Source of the DNA: Bacillus subtilis subsp. subtilis
GTDB lineage: Bacteria; Pseudomonadota; Gammaproteobacteria; Xanthomonadales; Xanthomonadaceae
DNA length: 45,146 nt
Assembly: GCA_021733645.1 (NCBI GenBank)
Contig: JAHREJ010000037.1
Location: 1-45,146 of the forward strand
Reading direction: 5' to 3'
This document shows positions 6,976-15,515 of the stretch, piece after piece; the stretch's first letter is position 1; each line of letters opens with the position of its first letter. The notes under the pieces are model-generated. The model was not told the DNA's origin. It saw only the letters and a program-made list of their open reading frames with translations, and made no database searches. The translations under genes and the position numbers were made by a program.

Positions 6976-8880
6976 ATGGGATACATGGATTTGAAGCGCT
7001 GGACCCTGGGCCTGCTGCTGGCGATGCTGGCCGCGGTTGCCCCTGCTTACGCGCAAGGGCAACCGGCGGTGCTCGATTCGGCCGACAACGGCCTGCTGGT
7101 GCTGAGTTACCACGACATCCGCGATGACGTGGCCACCACCAGCGACCTGGACGCCTATGCGGTCAGCACCCAGAACTTCGCCGCGCACCTGGACTGGCTG
7201 TCCGCGCACGGCTACCACCCGGTGTCGTTGTCGCAGCTGATCACCGCCTCCCAGGGCGGCACCCCGCTGCCGCCCAAGCCGGTACTGCTCACCTTCGATG
7301 ATGGCCTGCGCAGCGTTTACACCAAGGTGTTCCCGCTGCTGCGCGCCTACAACTACCCGGCGCTGGTGGCAGTGATCACCGACTATGTGGACATGCCCGC
7401 CGGCCGCCAGATCGACTACGGCTACCGCCCCTTCACCCGCGACGACTTCCTCACCTGGGACCAGCTGCGCGAGATGAACAAGAGCGGGCTGATCGAGCTG
7501 GCCAGCCACACCGACAACCTGCACCACGGCGTGCAGTCCAACCCGCAGGGCAACTCCACCCCGGCGGTGATCACGCGCATCTACGATCCGGTCGCCAAGC
7601 GCTATGAAACCGCCGCCGAGTACCAGGCGCGCGTGCGCGCCGACCTGGCCCTGAGCGTGGCGCGCCTCCAGAAGAACGTGGGCGTGTCGCCCAAGGCGAT
7701 CGTGTGGCCGTATGCGGCCTACAACGCACTGAGCAATGACATCGCCGAGCAGTTGGGCATGCCGGTCTCCTTCGACCTGGAAGGGCGCAGCACACCGGTC
7801 ACGCGCGACCTGCATGGCCTGGCCCGGCTGCTGGTGACCAACAACCCCACCGTGATCCAGCTGGCCTACGAACTGCGCCGCGACGTGGAACGCGATGGCA
7901 TGCGGGCGCTGCAGATCGATCTGGACGCGGTGTACGACGCCAACCCGGCCCAGCAGGCGAAAAACCTGGATGCGCTGATCGAGCGGGTCAAGAAGGTCGG
8001 CCCCACCCACGTGTTCCTGCAGGCCTTCGCCGACCCCGATGGCAACGGTTCGGCCGACGCACTGTACTTCCCCAACCGCCACCTGCCGATGCGCGCGGAC
8101 CTGTTCAACCGCGTGGCCTGGCAGCTCAAGACGCGCGCCGGGGTGAAGGTGTTCGCATGGCTGCCGGTGCTGGGCTTTGAACTCAAGGACCCGGCCATCC
8201 GCAAGGCGCTGGCCATCCAGACGCCGGAAAGCGATGGCATCTTCCGGCTGGATTTCACCAACCCGCAGGTGCGCCGGATCATCGACGATGTTTACGAAGA
8301 CCTGGCCATCAACTCCTACTTCGAAGGTCTGCTGTTCCATGACGACGCCTACCTGCGCGACACCGAGCTGACGCAGCTGCCGCCGGAAGGCGACGACGGC
8401 GCGCGCACCCAGGCCTTGATCGACTTCACCCTGGAGCTGCGTGCGGCCGCCCAGCGCTGGCGCCCGAAACTGAGCACCGTGCGCAACCTGTACGCGCAGC
8501 CGGTGCTGGAGCCGCAGAGCGCGGCCTGGTTCGCCCAGCGCCTGGACCTGTTCAACAAGGCCTACGACCACACCGCGCTGATGGCGATGCCGTGGATGGA
8601 AGGCAGCCGCAATCCGGAGAAGTGGCTGGACAAGCTGGTGGTGGCGGTGCGTGCACACGACCCGCAGCTGTCACAGACGATGTTCGAACTGCAGACGGTG
8701 GACTGGCGCACCCAGACCCCGATTCCCGGTGCGCGCCTGCGCGCGCAGATCCGTCGCCTGCAGGCGCAGGGCGTGCGTCATTTCGCCTGGTACCCCGACG
8801 ACTTCATCGCCGGCCGTCCGTCCACTTACGATGCGCGCGCGGCGATGTCCTCGCGCAGCTTCCCGTACGAGGAAAAGTGA
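6976..8880 (+). CDS. pgaB: PNAG N-deacetylase PgaB (HmsF-like)
   Basis: This 634-aa periplasmic enzyme removes some N-acetyl groups from PNAG so that it can be exported. The N-terminal carbohydrate esterase 4 domain carries SYHDI (H46), TFDDG (D108, D109) and SHTDNLHHG (H178, H183). These are the metal-binding and catalytic residues of the family. The C-terminal domain from about 300 onward corresponds to the PgaB-C glycoside-hydrolase-like domain. The start at 6976 has a GGGGAG ribosome binding site 7 bases upstream and begins 1 base after the pgaA stop; 6985 is an alternative. Residues 1-26 form a signal peptide ending AYA. There is no lipobox Cys, unlike E. coli PgaB, so the protein should be soluble rather than lipid-anchored. 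Confidence 0.92.
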   Translation: MGYMDLKRWTLGLLLAMLAAVAPAYAQGQPAVLDSADNGLLVLSYHDIRDDVATTSDLDAYAVSTQNFAAHLDWLSAHGYHPVSLSQLITASQGGTPLPPKPVLLTFDDGLRSVYTKVFPLLRAYNYPALVAVITDYVDMPAGRQIDYGYRPFTRDDFLTWDQLREMNKSGLIELASHTDNLHHGVQSNPQGNSTPAVITRIYDPVAKRYETAAEYQARVRADLALSVARLQKNVGVSPKAIVWPYAAYNALSNDIAEQLGMPVSFDLEGRSTPVTRDLHGLARLLVTNNPTVIQLAYELRRDVERDGMRALQIDLDAVYDANPAQQAKNLDALIERVKKVGPTHVFLQAFADPDGNGSADALYFPNRHLPMRADLFNRVAWQLKTRAGVKVFAWLPVLGFELKDPAIRKALAIQTPESDGIFRLDFTNPQVRRIIDDVYEDLAINSYFEGLLFHDDAYLRDTELTQLPPEGDDGARTQALIDFTLELRAAAQRWRPKLSTVRNLYAQPVLEPQSAAWFAQRLDLFNKAYDHTALMAMPWMEGSRNPEKWLDKLVVAVRAHDPQLSQTMFELQTVDWRTQTPIPGARLRAQIRRLQAQGVRHFAWYPDDFIAGRPSTYDARAAMSSRSFPYEEK

Positions 8881-8887
8881 GGCTGCC

Positions 8888-10135
8888 ATGCATCCCTTCC
8901 TGTTCGCACTGTTCCAGTTCGCCTTCTTCTATCCGATGGTGATGGCGTTCTTCTGGATGTCCGGCGGGCTGTATTACTTTTTCCGACGCGAACGCAAGGC
9001 GCGCGACCGCGACAACCCGGCGCCGATGGACGCCTACCCGTTCGCCTCGATCCTGATTCCCTGCCACAACGAAGCGGACAACCTGACCGATACGCTCGGG
9101 TCGGCGCTGCGCCAGAACTACCCCGATTTCGAAGTGATCGCCATCAACGATGGCAGCAGCGACGATACCGGCGCCCGCCTGGATGCGATGGCCGCGCTGC
9201 ACCCGCGCCTGCGCGTGGTGCACCTGGACCGCAATCTGGGCAAGGCCAATGCATTGCGCATGGGCGCGCTGGCGGCACGCTCGGAGTACCTGGTGTGCAT
9301 CGACGGCGATGCGATGCTGGAGGAATACGCCACCCACTGGATGGTCTGGCACCTCACCTGCGGCCCGCGCGTAGGTGCGGTGACCGGCAACCCGCGTATC
9401 CGCAACCGTTCCACCCTGCTGGGCCGACTGCAGGTGGCCGAGTTCTCCTCGATCATCGGCATGATCAAGCGCGCGCAGCGCGTGTACGGGCGCATCTTCA
9501 CCATTTCCGGGGTGATCGCCGCGTTCCGCCGCACCGCCCTGCACCGCATCGGCTACTGGGCCGATGACATGGTGACCGAGGACATCGATATCAGCTGGCG
9601 GCTGCAGCTGGACCACTGGGACATCCGCTACGAACCCAACGCGCTGTGCTTCATCCTGATGCCCGAGACCCTCAAGGGCCTGTGGCGGCAGCGCCTGCGC
9701 TGGGCCCAGGGGGGCGTGGAGGTGCTGCTGCGGCATGGCAAATCGCTGTTCGACTGGCGCAAGCGGCGCATGTGGGGGGTGCTGCTGGAGTACATCCTGA
9801 GCGTGCTGTGGGCTTACACCATGCTGGCGATCATCGTGCTGTGGGCGCTGGGCAAGTTCATCGCGCTGCCGCAGGACCTGTATATCGCCACGCTGCTGCC
9901 GCAGTGGCACGGGGTGATCCTGGCACTGGTCTGCCTGCTGCAGTTCGCCAGCAGCCTGATCATCGACCGCCGTTACGAAACCCACATTGGACGCAACTAT
10001 TTCTGGGTGATCTGGTACCCGATGGCGTACTGGCTCATCAGCCTGTTCACGACCCTGGTGGCTCTGCCCAAGACGCTGTTCAAGCGCCGTGGCAAGCGGG
10101 CGATCTGGGTCAGTCCTGATCGGGGTATCCGATGA
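8888..10135 (+). CDS. pgaC: PNAG synthase glycosyltransferase PgaC (HmsR-like)
   Basis: This family 2 glycosyltransferase polymerises UDP-GlcNAc into poly-beta-1,6-GlcNAc on the inner face of the inner membrane. The 415-aa protein has an N-terminal membrane span (residues about 5-30). A cytosolic GT-A domain follows, with NDGSSDDTG near 87, IDGD near 139, TEDID near 230 and the QRLRW signature near 267. Two to four C-terminal spans are present. The ATG at 8888 is 7 bases after the pgaB stop; longer frames upstream run antiparallel to the pgaB reading and are not credible. It overlaps pgaD by four bases (ATGA), indicating translational coupling with its partner subunit. Confidence 0.95.
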   Translation: MHPFLFALFQFAFFYPMVMAFFWMSGGLYYFFRRERKARDRDNPAPMDAYPFASILIPCHNEADNLTDTLGSALRQNYPDFEVIAINDGSSDDTGARLDAMAALHPRLRVVHLDRNLGKANALRMGALAARSEYLVCIDGDAMLEEYATHWMVWHLTCGPRVGAVTGNPRIRNRSTLLGRLQVAEFSSIIGMIKRAQRVYGRIFTISGVIAAFRRTALHRIGYWADDMVTEDIDISWRLQLDHWDIRYEPNALCFILMPETLKGLWRQRLRWAQGGVEVLLRHGKSLFDWRKRRMWGVLLEYILSVLWAYTMLAIIVLWALGKFIALPQDLYIATLLPQWHGVILALVCLLQFASSLIIDRRYETHIGRNYFWVIWYPMAYWLISLFTTLVALPKTLFKRRGKRAIWVSPDRGIR

Positions 10136-10608
10136 ACACCGTCAAATCCACCCGCCGTTTCGACTCACGGCTGATCCAGAAACCGCGCCAGCAGCCGCGC
10201 CTGCAGCGCACCGCCTGGGGCTTTGTGACGCTGGCCTTCTGGGGCTTCTATTTCTACCTGTGGGCGCCGCTGGTCACGCTGATTTCGTGGCTGCTGGGCG
10301 GCCGCCTGGCGTGGCTGCAGCTGTACGAGTACAAGCAGACCATCGACCCGTTCATCATCATCGCACTGCCGGTGATGCTGGTCTGCACGGCAGTGCTGCT
10401 GATCGCCTGGGCCGAGTACAACCGCATGCGCTTCACCGGCAAGGAACGCCGCACGCCGCGCGAAGATGCCTCACGCGAGGAGATCGCACGCGACCTGGGG
10501 GCGAGCCCCGAGCTGGCCGCGCAGTTGGCCAGCGGCAAGTCGGTGACGCTGCACATGGATGACAACGCGCGGCCGGTGGGGCTGACCCAGCAGGTGCTGG
10601 TGGTGTAA
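10132..10608 (+). CDS. pgaD: PNAG synthase auxiliary subunit PgaD
   Basis: This small membrane partner of PgaC is needed for polymer synthesis. In E. coli, PgaC and PgaD together form the c-di-GMP-binding site. The 158-aa product has two transmembrane segments (about 28-52 and 75-95) and a cytosolic C-terminal tail rich in Glu, Arg and Asp, the PgaD layout. PgaD sequences are poorly conserved, so part of the identification rests on position as the fourth gene, overlapping pgaC by ATGA. Transcription after it runs into the composite palindromic repeat at 10612. Confidence 0.88.
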   Translation: MNTVKSTRRFDSRLIQKPRQQPRLQRTAWGFVTLAFWGFYFYLWAPLVTLISWLLGGRLAWLQLYEYKQTIDPFIIIALPVMLVCTAVLLIAWAEYNRMRFTGKERRTPREDASREEIARDLGASPELAAQLASGKSVTLHMDDNARPVGLTQQVLVV

Positions 10609-10611
10609 GGG

Positions 10612-10877
10612 GGGTCGGCAGGGCTGCGCCCTGCACCTGCCCGGAGCCGGAGCAACGTCAACGGCCGAAGCGGCTCTGGATTTCTGCTGGTTGGGCGGGG
10701 CGGTGTGGGTGGGCAGGACACGCTGTAAACCCATCCTTGGGGGCTCGATGGCGCCTTGCGCGTGTGCGCAATCCTGCGCACACGGCAAGACCGGGGTTGG
10801 GCGTCCTGCCCAACCCGCCAGACGCATGCGTCTGGCCCATGACGCCAACGGTCCTGCCCACCCACACCGCCCCACCC
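10612..10877 (+). repeat. Composite palindromic element, locus 1 copy 1
   Basis: Three parts can be seen in order. First is a REP-like hairpin at 10618-10634 (GCAGGGC tgc GCCCTGC). Next is a short degenerate 6-base repeat around 10650-10670 (AGCAAC GTCAAC). Last is a long inverted repeat, with the left arm at 10693-10719 pairing with 10851-10877 at 26 of 27 positions. Inside the arms are a conserved core (ACACGCTGTAAACCCATCC) and three perfect secondary hairpins: 10761-10784 (10 bp), 10794-10816 (9 bp) and the palindrome 10818-10835. Folded, it would be a multi-branched structure. A second copy in opposite orientation lies at 11092-11264. The region 10609-11286 holds no supported gene. Confidence 0.8.
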
Positions 10878-10931
10878 CCGACAGATTTCCGGTGACGGTT
10901 GGAGTATCCACGCAATGCGGGCATCAAACCC

Positions 10932-10979
10932 AATCGAAATCGAAATCGAAATCGAAATCGAAATCGAAATCGAAATCGA
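10932..10979. repeat. Hexanucleotide tandem array (AATCGA)8
   Basis: Eight uninterrupted copies of AATCGA are followed by degenerate copies to about 11040 that include AATCGAAATC and CGAATTGAAATCG. The array is markedly AT-richer than the neighbourhood. It lies between two inverted copies of the composite palindromic element. Open frames through it give only Ser-Lys or Phe-Arg repeats and are not genes. Confidence 0.95.
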
Positions 10980-11091
10980 AAATTAAGAATCGAAATCAGA
11001 TATTTAGAATCGAAATCCGATATTTCGAATTGAAATCGAAAAGCATCCAGGCATGCCGTGGATCTGCTGTCAGCTGCGGGAACCTGTCGAA

Positions 11092-11264
11092 GGCGGGGTG
11101 GGTCCGGTTGCGGGGGTGTCCGCGGCATGGATGCCGCGGCCAAGCCCCCATGGACGGGTTTACGGCGTCCCCCGCAACCGGACCCACCCCGCCATCCCAC
11201 GGATAGCCAGCTTTTGAGTTTGACGTTGCCGTGGCGTGCAGCGGGTGCAGGGCGGCAGCCCTGC
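11092..11264 (-). repeat. Composite palindromic element, locus 1 copy 2 (inverted)
   Basis: The inverted arms 11092-11116 and 11169-11193 are complementary at all 25 positions. Between them the minus strand carries the core ACGCCGTAAACCCGTCC followed by a 9-bp hairpin (11120-11139, CCGCGGCAT gg ATGCCGCGG). Reading on toward 11264 are a degenerate 6-base repeat containing GGCAAC GTCAAA and the REP-like hairpin 11247-11264 (GCAGGGC ggca GCCCTGC). The arm sequence differs from that of copy 1 although the core is shared. It lies just downstream of the proA stop codon. Confidence 0.8.
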
Positions 11265-11286
11265 AAACAAACAAACACACAAACAC

Positions 11287-12546
11287 CTACCGCGTCTGCC
11301 CGTCCCCACGCACCACGAAACGTTCGACGGTAAGCGCCTCCAGCCCCATCGGCCCGTAAGCGTGCAGGCGCGTGGTGGAGATGCCGATCTCCGCGCCCAG
11401 ACCCAGTTGGCCACCATCGGAGAAGCGCGAGGAGGCGTTCACCATCACCACCGCCGAGCGCAAGGCGTGCACGAACTGCTCGGCCGCCTGCGCATCCTCG
11501 GTGGCGATCACCTCGGTGTGGTCCGAGCTGTATTGCTGGATGTGGGCCAACGCCTGGTCGAGATCATCGACCACGCGTACCGCGATGATCAGGTCCAGGT
11601 ACTCGGCGGCGTAGTCGGCCTCGGTGGCCGGCAGCGCGTCGGTCAGCCAGGCGCGCGCACGGTCGTCGGCGCGAACGTCCACGCCACGCGCGCGCAGCGC
11701 CTGCGCCGCCAGCGGCAGGAACGTGGCGGCGATATCGGCATGCACCAGCAGCGTCTCCAGCGAATTGCAGGCCGAGGGCCGGCTGCACTTGCCGTCCACC
11801 AGCAACGCTACCGCCCGCTCAAGGTGGGCGGCGCGGTCCACGTACAGATGGCACACGCCCTTGTAGTGCTTGATCACCGGCACGCGCGCATGTTCGGCCA
11901 CGAAGCGGATCAAGCCTTCGCCGCCGCGCGGGATCGCCAGGTCGACCAGGTCGTTGAGCTGCAGCAGGGCCAGCATGGTCTCGCGGCGCAGGTCTTCGAC
12001 CAGGGTCAATGCCGCATCGGCCACGCCGGCTGCACGCAGTGCGCGCTTGAGCGCGGCGGCAATGGCGGTGTTGGAGTGGATCGCCTCGGACCCACCGCGC
12101 AGGATCACCCCGTTGCCGGCCTTGATGCACAGCGCGGCGGCATCGGCGGTCACGTTTGGGCGCGCCTCGTAGATCATCGCGATCACCCCCAGCGGTACCC
12201 GCACCTTCTGCACGCGGATGCCGTTGGGGCGCACATCGTCGCGGGTGACCACGCCCACCGGGTCGGGCAGCGCGGCCACCTCGCGCAGCGCCGCGGCGAT
12301 GCCGGCCAGGCGCGTGGGGTCCAGCGCCAGGCGGTCGAGCATGGCACTGCCGGTGCCCTTGGCGCGCGCGGCGTCCAGGTCCCGCGCATTGGCGGCGAGG
12401 ATCGCCTCGGCATCGGTCTCCAGCGCGGCAGCCATCGCCTCCAGCAGCGCGGCCTTGGCACTGGAAGACAGCTGCGCCAACTGTTGGGCAGCGGTGCGGC
12501 AGGCCAGCGCCTGGCTGCGGATGTCGGAAGTGGGGCTGGCAACCAT
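11287..12546 (-). CDS. proA: Gamma-glutamyl phosphate reductase
   Basis: This is the second step of proline synthesis: NADPH-dependent reduction of gamma-glutamyl phosphate to glutamate semialdehyde. The 419-aa length matches the family (E. coli 417). The aldehyde dehydrogenase-type catalytic Cys lies in [12 protein letters not shown] near residue 260. The ATG at 12546 has a GAGG ribosome binding site. Upstream in-frame ATGs translate through a REP palindrome, so they are rejected. It follows proB by 104 bases containing two inverted REPs, and is the last gene of the arginine/proline block. Confidence 0.95.
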   Translation of the reverse strand: MVASPTSDIRSQALACRTAAQQLAQLSSSAKAALLEAMAAALETDAEAILAANARDLDAARAKGTGSAMLDRLALDPTRLAGIAAALREVAALPDPVGVVTRDDVRPNGIRVQKVRVPLGVIAMIYEARPNVTADAAALCIKAGNGVILRGGSEAIHSNTAIAAALKRALRAAGVADAALTLVEDLRRETMLALLQLNDLVDLAIPRGGEGLIRFVAEHARVPVIKHYKGVCHLYVDRAAHLERAVALLVDGKCSRPSACNSLETLLVHADIAATFLPLAAQALRARGVDVRADDRARAWLTDALPATEADYAAEYLDLIIAVRVVDDLDQALAHIQQYSSDHTEVIATEDAQAAEQFVHALRSAVVMVNASSRFSDGGQLGLGAEIGISTTRLHAYGPMGLEALTVERFVVRGDGQTR

Positions 12547-12570
12547 CTCAATGTCCTCGAAGAAAATCAG

Positions 12571-12595
12571 CATGGCGCCACGCCATGCGTGGCGG
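12571..12595 (+). repeat. SMAG-like REP, first of an inverted pair between proB and proA
   Basis: GCCACGC cat GCGTGGC is a perfect 7-bp stem at 12577-12593, flanked by catg in place of the usual GTAG head. It forms an inverted pair with 12621-12646. Confidence 0.65.
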
Positions 12596-12620
12596 CGGAA
12601 CCGGCGTGCGTTCGACATCC

Positions 12621-12646
12621 AGCCGCCACGCATGGCCTGGCGTTAC
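12621..12646 (-). repeat. SMAG-like REP, second of the inverted pair
   Basis: On the minus strand GTAACGCCAGGCCATGCGTGGCGG has a GTAA head and an imperfect stem similar to the opposite-strand copy at 12571-12595. The pair lies in the 104-base proB-proA gap inside the operon. Confidence 0.65.
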
Positions 12647-12650
12647 CGGA

Positions 12651-13799
12651 TCACAGCAGTACCAGGTCGTCGCGGTGAATCACGTTGCCACCGTAGTTGT
12701 AGCCGAGCACGGCTTCGATGTCGCGCGAGTGGCGGCCGGCAATGCGGCGGATGTCGCTGGCCGAATACTGACTGACCCCGCGCGCCAGACTGACCTCGCC
12801 ACTGTCGCTGCGCAGGCGCACGACGACCATGTCGCCGCGGCGGAAATCACCTTCGGCCGCGCGCACGCCACCGGGCAGCAATGAAGCGCCCTTGTCGCGC
12901 AGCGCGGCGGCCGCGCCGTCATCGATCACGATCGCACCGGGTTCCAGCGGTGCATGCCGCAGCCAGTACTTGCGCGCGGCCACCCGGGTCTGCCCGGCGT
13001 GGATGCGCGTGCCGAACAGCGTGCCCTGCGCCAACGCGCGCACCACCTCGCTGCTGCGACCGTTGAACAGGCAGGTATCGATCCCCACCCGGCCGGCCTT
13101 GGCTGCCGCTTCCAGCTTGGTATGCATGCCGCCGGTGCCGGCGCCGCTGCCGGCACCCCCGGCCATCGCCAGCACCGCGCCGGTCAGCTCGGGCACGTCG
13201 TGGATCGGCACCGCGTGCGGATCGCGACGCGGGTCGGCGCTGTACAGGCCGTCGATGTCGGTGGCGATGAACAGCACATCGGCATCGATCAGCGCGGCCA
13301 CGGTGGCCGCCAGGTTGTCGTTGTCGCCGAGCTTGAGTTCATCCACCGATACGGTGTCATTTTCGTTCACCACCGGCAATGCGCCCAGCCGCAGCAGTTC
13401 ATTGAGGGTGGCGCGTGCATTGAGGTAGCGGCGGCGGTTGCGCAGGTCGTCGTGGGTGAGCAGTACCTGGGCCACCGGACGCTCGAAGAAGCGCTGCCAC
13501 AGCCCGATCAGCTGCGCCTGGCCCAGCGCGGCCAGCGCCTGGCGCGCGGCCATCGCCGCGCCGGCTTCCAGCGCGCGCGGCACGATCGCGCGGCCGGCAG
13601 CCACCGCGCCCGACGACACGATCACCACCTCGCGCCCGGCCACTACATTGGCCGACACGAACTGGGCCAGGCCCAGTGCATGGCGCGGCGACAGCCCGCC
13701 ACCATCGGCAGCCAGCAGGCTGCTACCCACCTTGAGCACGGCACGCTTCCACGTGGGCAGCGGTTGTTCGGGGAACGGCGAATGCACGGAGGGGCTCAT
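12651..13799 (-). CDS. proB: Glutamate 5-kinase
   Basis: This enzyme phosphorylates glutamate to gamma-glutamyl phosphate and is the proline-inhibited entry step of proline synthesis. The 382-aa product has an N-terminal amino-acid-kinase domain with KVGSSLL near 17-23, SSGAVAAGR near 58-66, NENDTVS and ATDIDGLYSADPR. A C-terminal PUA domain begins around 285. The ATG at 13799 is chosen. A second ATG at 13829 in the same frame would overlap the end of the upstream YciI-like gene by 16 bases and cannot be excluded. proA follows after a REP pair. Confidence 0.95.
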   Translation of the reverse strand: MSPSVHSPFPEQPLPTWKRAVLKVGSSLLAADGGGLSPRHALGLAQFVSANVVAGREVVIVSSGAVAAGRAIVPRALEAGAAMAARQALAALGQAQLIGLWQRFFERPVAQVLLTHDDLRNRRRYLNARATLNELLRLGALPVVNENDTVSVDELKLGDNDNLAATVAALIDADVLFIATDIDGLYSADPRRDPHAVPIHDVPELTGAVLAMAGGAGSGAGTGGMHTKLEAAAKAGRVGIDTCLFNGRSSEVVRALAQGTLFGTRIHAGQTRVAARKYWLRHAPLEPGAIVIDDGAAAALRDKGASLLPGGVRAAEGDFRRGDMVVVRLRSDSGEVSLARGVSQYSASDIRRIAGRHSRDIEAVLGYNYGGNVIHRDDLVLL

Positions 13800-13813
13800 G
13801 GGTGGGATGCGCC

Positions 13814-14074
13814 TCAGCGCGTGTTCCATTCGTGGAGGCTGGCGGTGGCGCTGCCGTGCACCAGCAGCGGGTCGGTGGCCACCAGCGCCTGCGCGGCAGC
13901 CAGGTCGGCCACGTTCTGCAGCACGTAGGCACCGCCGCTCTTGTCGCTGAAACCACCGGTGAGCAGCAGCTGCCCGCGCGCGCGCACCTCATCGAGGAAG
14001 CGCACGTGGTCGGCCGCCACGTCGTCGCCGAAGGCCGGGGTGCGTGTGACCACTACCAGGTAGCAGGTTTGCAT
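13814..14074 (-). CDS. YciI-like protein
   Basis: This 86-aa protein of the YciI (dimeric ferredoxin-like alpha+beta) family has a beta-alpha-beta pattern. The family features seen are an early conserved His-Phe region (DHVRFLDEVRARGQLLLTGGF) and the segment ATDPLLVHGSATASLHEWNT. YciI proteins are small dimers of mostly unknown function, some acting as detoxifying dehydrochlorinases. It lies between argH (74-base gap) and proB (14-base gap) in the same orientation. The sequence does not show why it belongs with arginine and proline synthesis. Confidence 0.8.
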   Translation of the reverse strand: MQTCYLVVVTRTPAFGDDVAADHVRFLDEVRARGQLLLTGGFSDKSGGAYVLQNVADLAAAQALVATDPLLVHGSATASLHEWNTR

Positions 14075-14097
14075 GGGGATTCCCTTGGTTTGCCGGG

Positions 14098-14142
14098 TAG
14101 AGCCCGGCGCTACGTGTGGAAACGGCGACCTTGCGGTCGCCG
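14098..14142. repeat. REP-like palindromes between argH and the YciI gene
   Basis: GTAGAGCCCGGCGCTAC (14098-14114) resembles a shortened SMAG repeat. It is followed by a perfect hairpin GGCGACC ttgc GGTCGCC with extra flanking pairs (14121-14142). There is no T run, so it is not a standard terminator on either strand. Confidence 0.5.
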
Positions 14143-14148
14143 TCAGGA

Positions 14149-15444
14149 TTACACCAGGGCGGCCCAGCGGGCGCGCAGGTCATCCAGGCGCAGGTCGGCG
14201 GCCGCACCGGGTGAGGTACGCGCAGCCAGGCTGCCTTCGGGCGTGCGCCCCTGCCCGGCGCTGTCGGCACCGGCCGCGGCGGCCTTGTAGGCCTCGCGGA
14301 AGGGTACGCCGGCCACCGCCGCTTCCACCGCCACATCGGTGGCATACATGCCCGAGTCGATCGCCGCGCGCAGCTTGTCGTCGCGCCATTCCAGGTTGGC
14401 CAGCAACGCGGGCAGCAGTTCCAGGGCGGCCAGGCCACGACCGAAGCCGTGGAAGATGGCGCCCTTGCTGCTCTGCAGGTCACGGTGGTAGCCGGACGGC
14501 AGCGACAGCAGCTGTTCGATCTCGGTACGCGCGGCGGCCACGCTGGCATGGGTGGCGCGCATCAGTTCGATCACGTCCGGGTTGCGCTTGTTGGGCATGA
14601 TCGAGCTGCCGGTGGTGTACTGCGCCGGCAACGCCACGAAACCGAACTCGGCGCTGGTGAACAACGACAGATCCCAGGCGATGCGGCGCAGGTCCAGGGT
14701 CGCTCCACCCAGCGCTTCCAGCGCGGCCAGTTCGAACTTGCCGCGCGACAGCTGCGCGTAGATCGGCGACACCTGCATGCGCGCAAAACCCAGCGCGGCG
14801 GTGGTGTGGGCGCGGTCCAGCGGCAGGTTGACGCCGTAACCGGCGGCGGTGCCCAGCGGGTTGGCGTCGATCTGGGCGAAGGTGTCATGGGCGCGGATGG
14901 CGTTGTCGATGAATGCCTCGGCCCAGCCGGCCCACCACATGCCCGCCGAAGACACCACGGCGCGCTGGATATGGGTGTAGCCCGGCAGCGGCAGGTCCTT
15001 TTCGGCCTCGGCGCGGTCCAGCGCCACCTTGGCGATCTCGCGGCTCAGGCCGGCCACGTGCAGCAGCTTGTCCTTCAACCACAGCCGGGTGGCGACCAGG
15101 ATCTGGTCGTTGCGGCTGCGCCCGGTGTGGATCTTGCGGCCGGCATCGCCCAGGCGTTCGGTCAGGCGCGCTTCGATCGCCGAATGGCAATCCTCGAAAC
15201 GCTCATCGAGCACGAAAGCGCCGCTGCGGAAATCCTCGCCCAGCACGTCCAGCTCGCGCAGCAGGCCGTCCAGCTCATCGCTGGACAGGATGCCGATGTG
15301 CTGCAGGCCCTGCGCGTGCGCCTTGCTGGCGGCAACGTCGTACAGGAAGAACGCGCGGTCCAGGATCACATCATCGCCGGCCAGGAAGGTCTGGATTTTC
15401 GCATCCACCGCCACGCCGGGCTTCTGCCACAGAAGGTCTGCCAT
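14149..15444 (-). CDS. argH: Argininosuccinate lyase
   Basis: This enzyme cleaves argininosuccinate to arginine and fumarate, the last step of arginine synthesis. The 431-aa protein has the fumarase/aspartase-superfamily signature [18 protein letters not shown] near residues 273-290. It also has the conserved GRSRNDQ segment in the N-terminal third. The ATG at 15444 begins [10 protein letters not shown] and has an ACGGAGC ribosome binding site. The open frame continuing upstream overlaps argC in another frame and is not real. A small hairpin (15458-15474, GGCGGAG gat CTCCGCC) lies just before the ribosome binding site. argC ends 71 bases upstream. Confidence 0.96.
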   Translation of the reverse strand: MADLLWQKPGVAVDAKIQTFLAGDDVILDRAFFLYDVAASKAHAQGLQHIGILSSDELDGLLRELDVLGEDFRSGAFVLDERFEDCHSAIEARLTERLGDAGRKIHTGRSRNDQILVATRLWLKDKLLHVAGLSREIAKVALDRAEAEKDLPLPGYTHIQRAVVSSAGMWWAGWAEAFIDNAIRAHDTFAQIDANPLGTAAGYGVNLPLDRAHTTAALGFARMQVSPIYAQLSRGKFELAALEALGGATLDLRRIAWDLSLFTSAEFGFVALPAQYTTGSSIMPNKRNPDVIELMRATHASVAAARTEIEQLLSLPSGYHRDLQSSKGAIFHGFGRGLAALELLPALLANLEWRDDKLRAAIDSGMYATDVAVEAAVAGVPFREAYKAAAAGADSAGQGRTPEGSLAARTSPGAAADLRLDDLRARWAALV

Positions 15445-15515
15445 GTCTTGCTCCGTTGGCGGAGGATCTCCGCCGGGTTGTGCGCGCGCCGTTGCCGGTG
15501 CGCGCGCGATGGGGA

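Noticed and set aside
4995..6986. Long minus-strand frame opposite pgaA
   Set aside because: It is fully antisense to pgaA, low-complexity Val/Ala/Gly/His composition, no ribosome binding site or domain.
5675..6994. Extra plus-strand frames inside pgaA and pgaB
   Set aside because: They overlap the identified genes in other frames and have shadow composition without start signals.
10932..10979. CRISPR array
   Set aside because: The repeats are contiguous hexamers without spacers; no cas genes are in the window.
10691..11286. Open frames on both strands through the hexamer array (Ser-Lys and Phe-Arg repeats)
   Set aside because: They are produced by a 6-base tandem repeat read in frame and by palindromic repeats; no initiation signal and no non-repetitive sequence.
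12547..12633. Longer start for proA at 12633
   Set aside because: The extra residues are a translation of the REP palindrome. The ATG at 12546 has a ribosome binding site and gives the family length.
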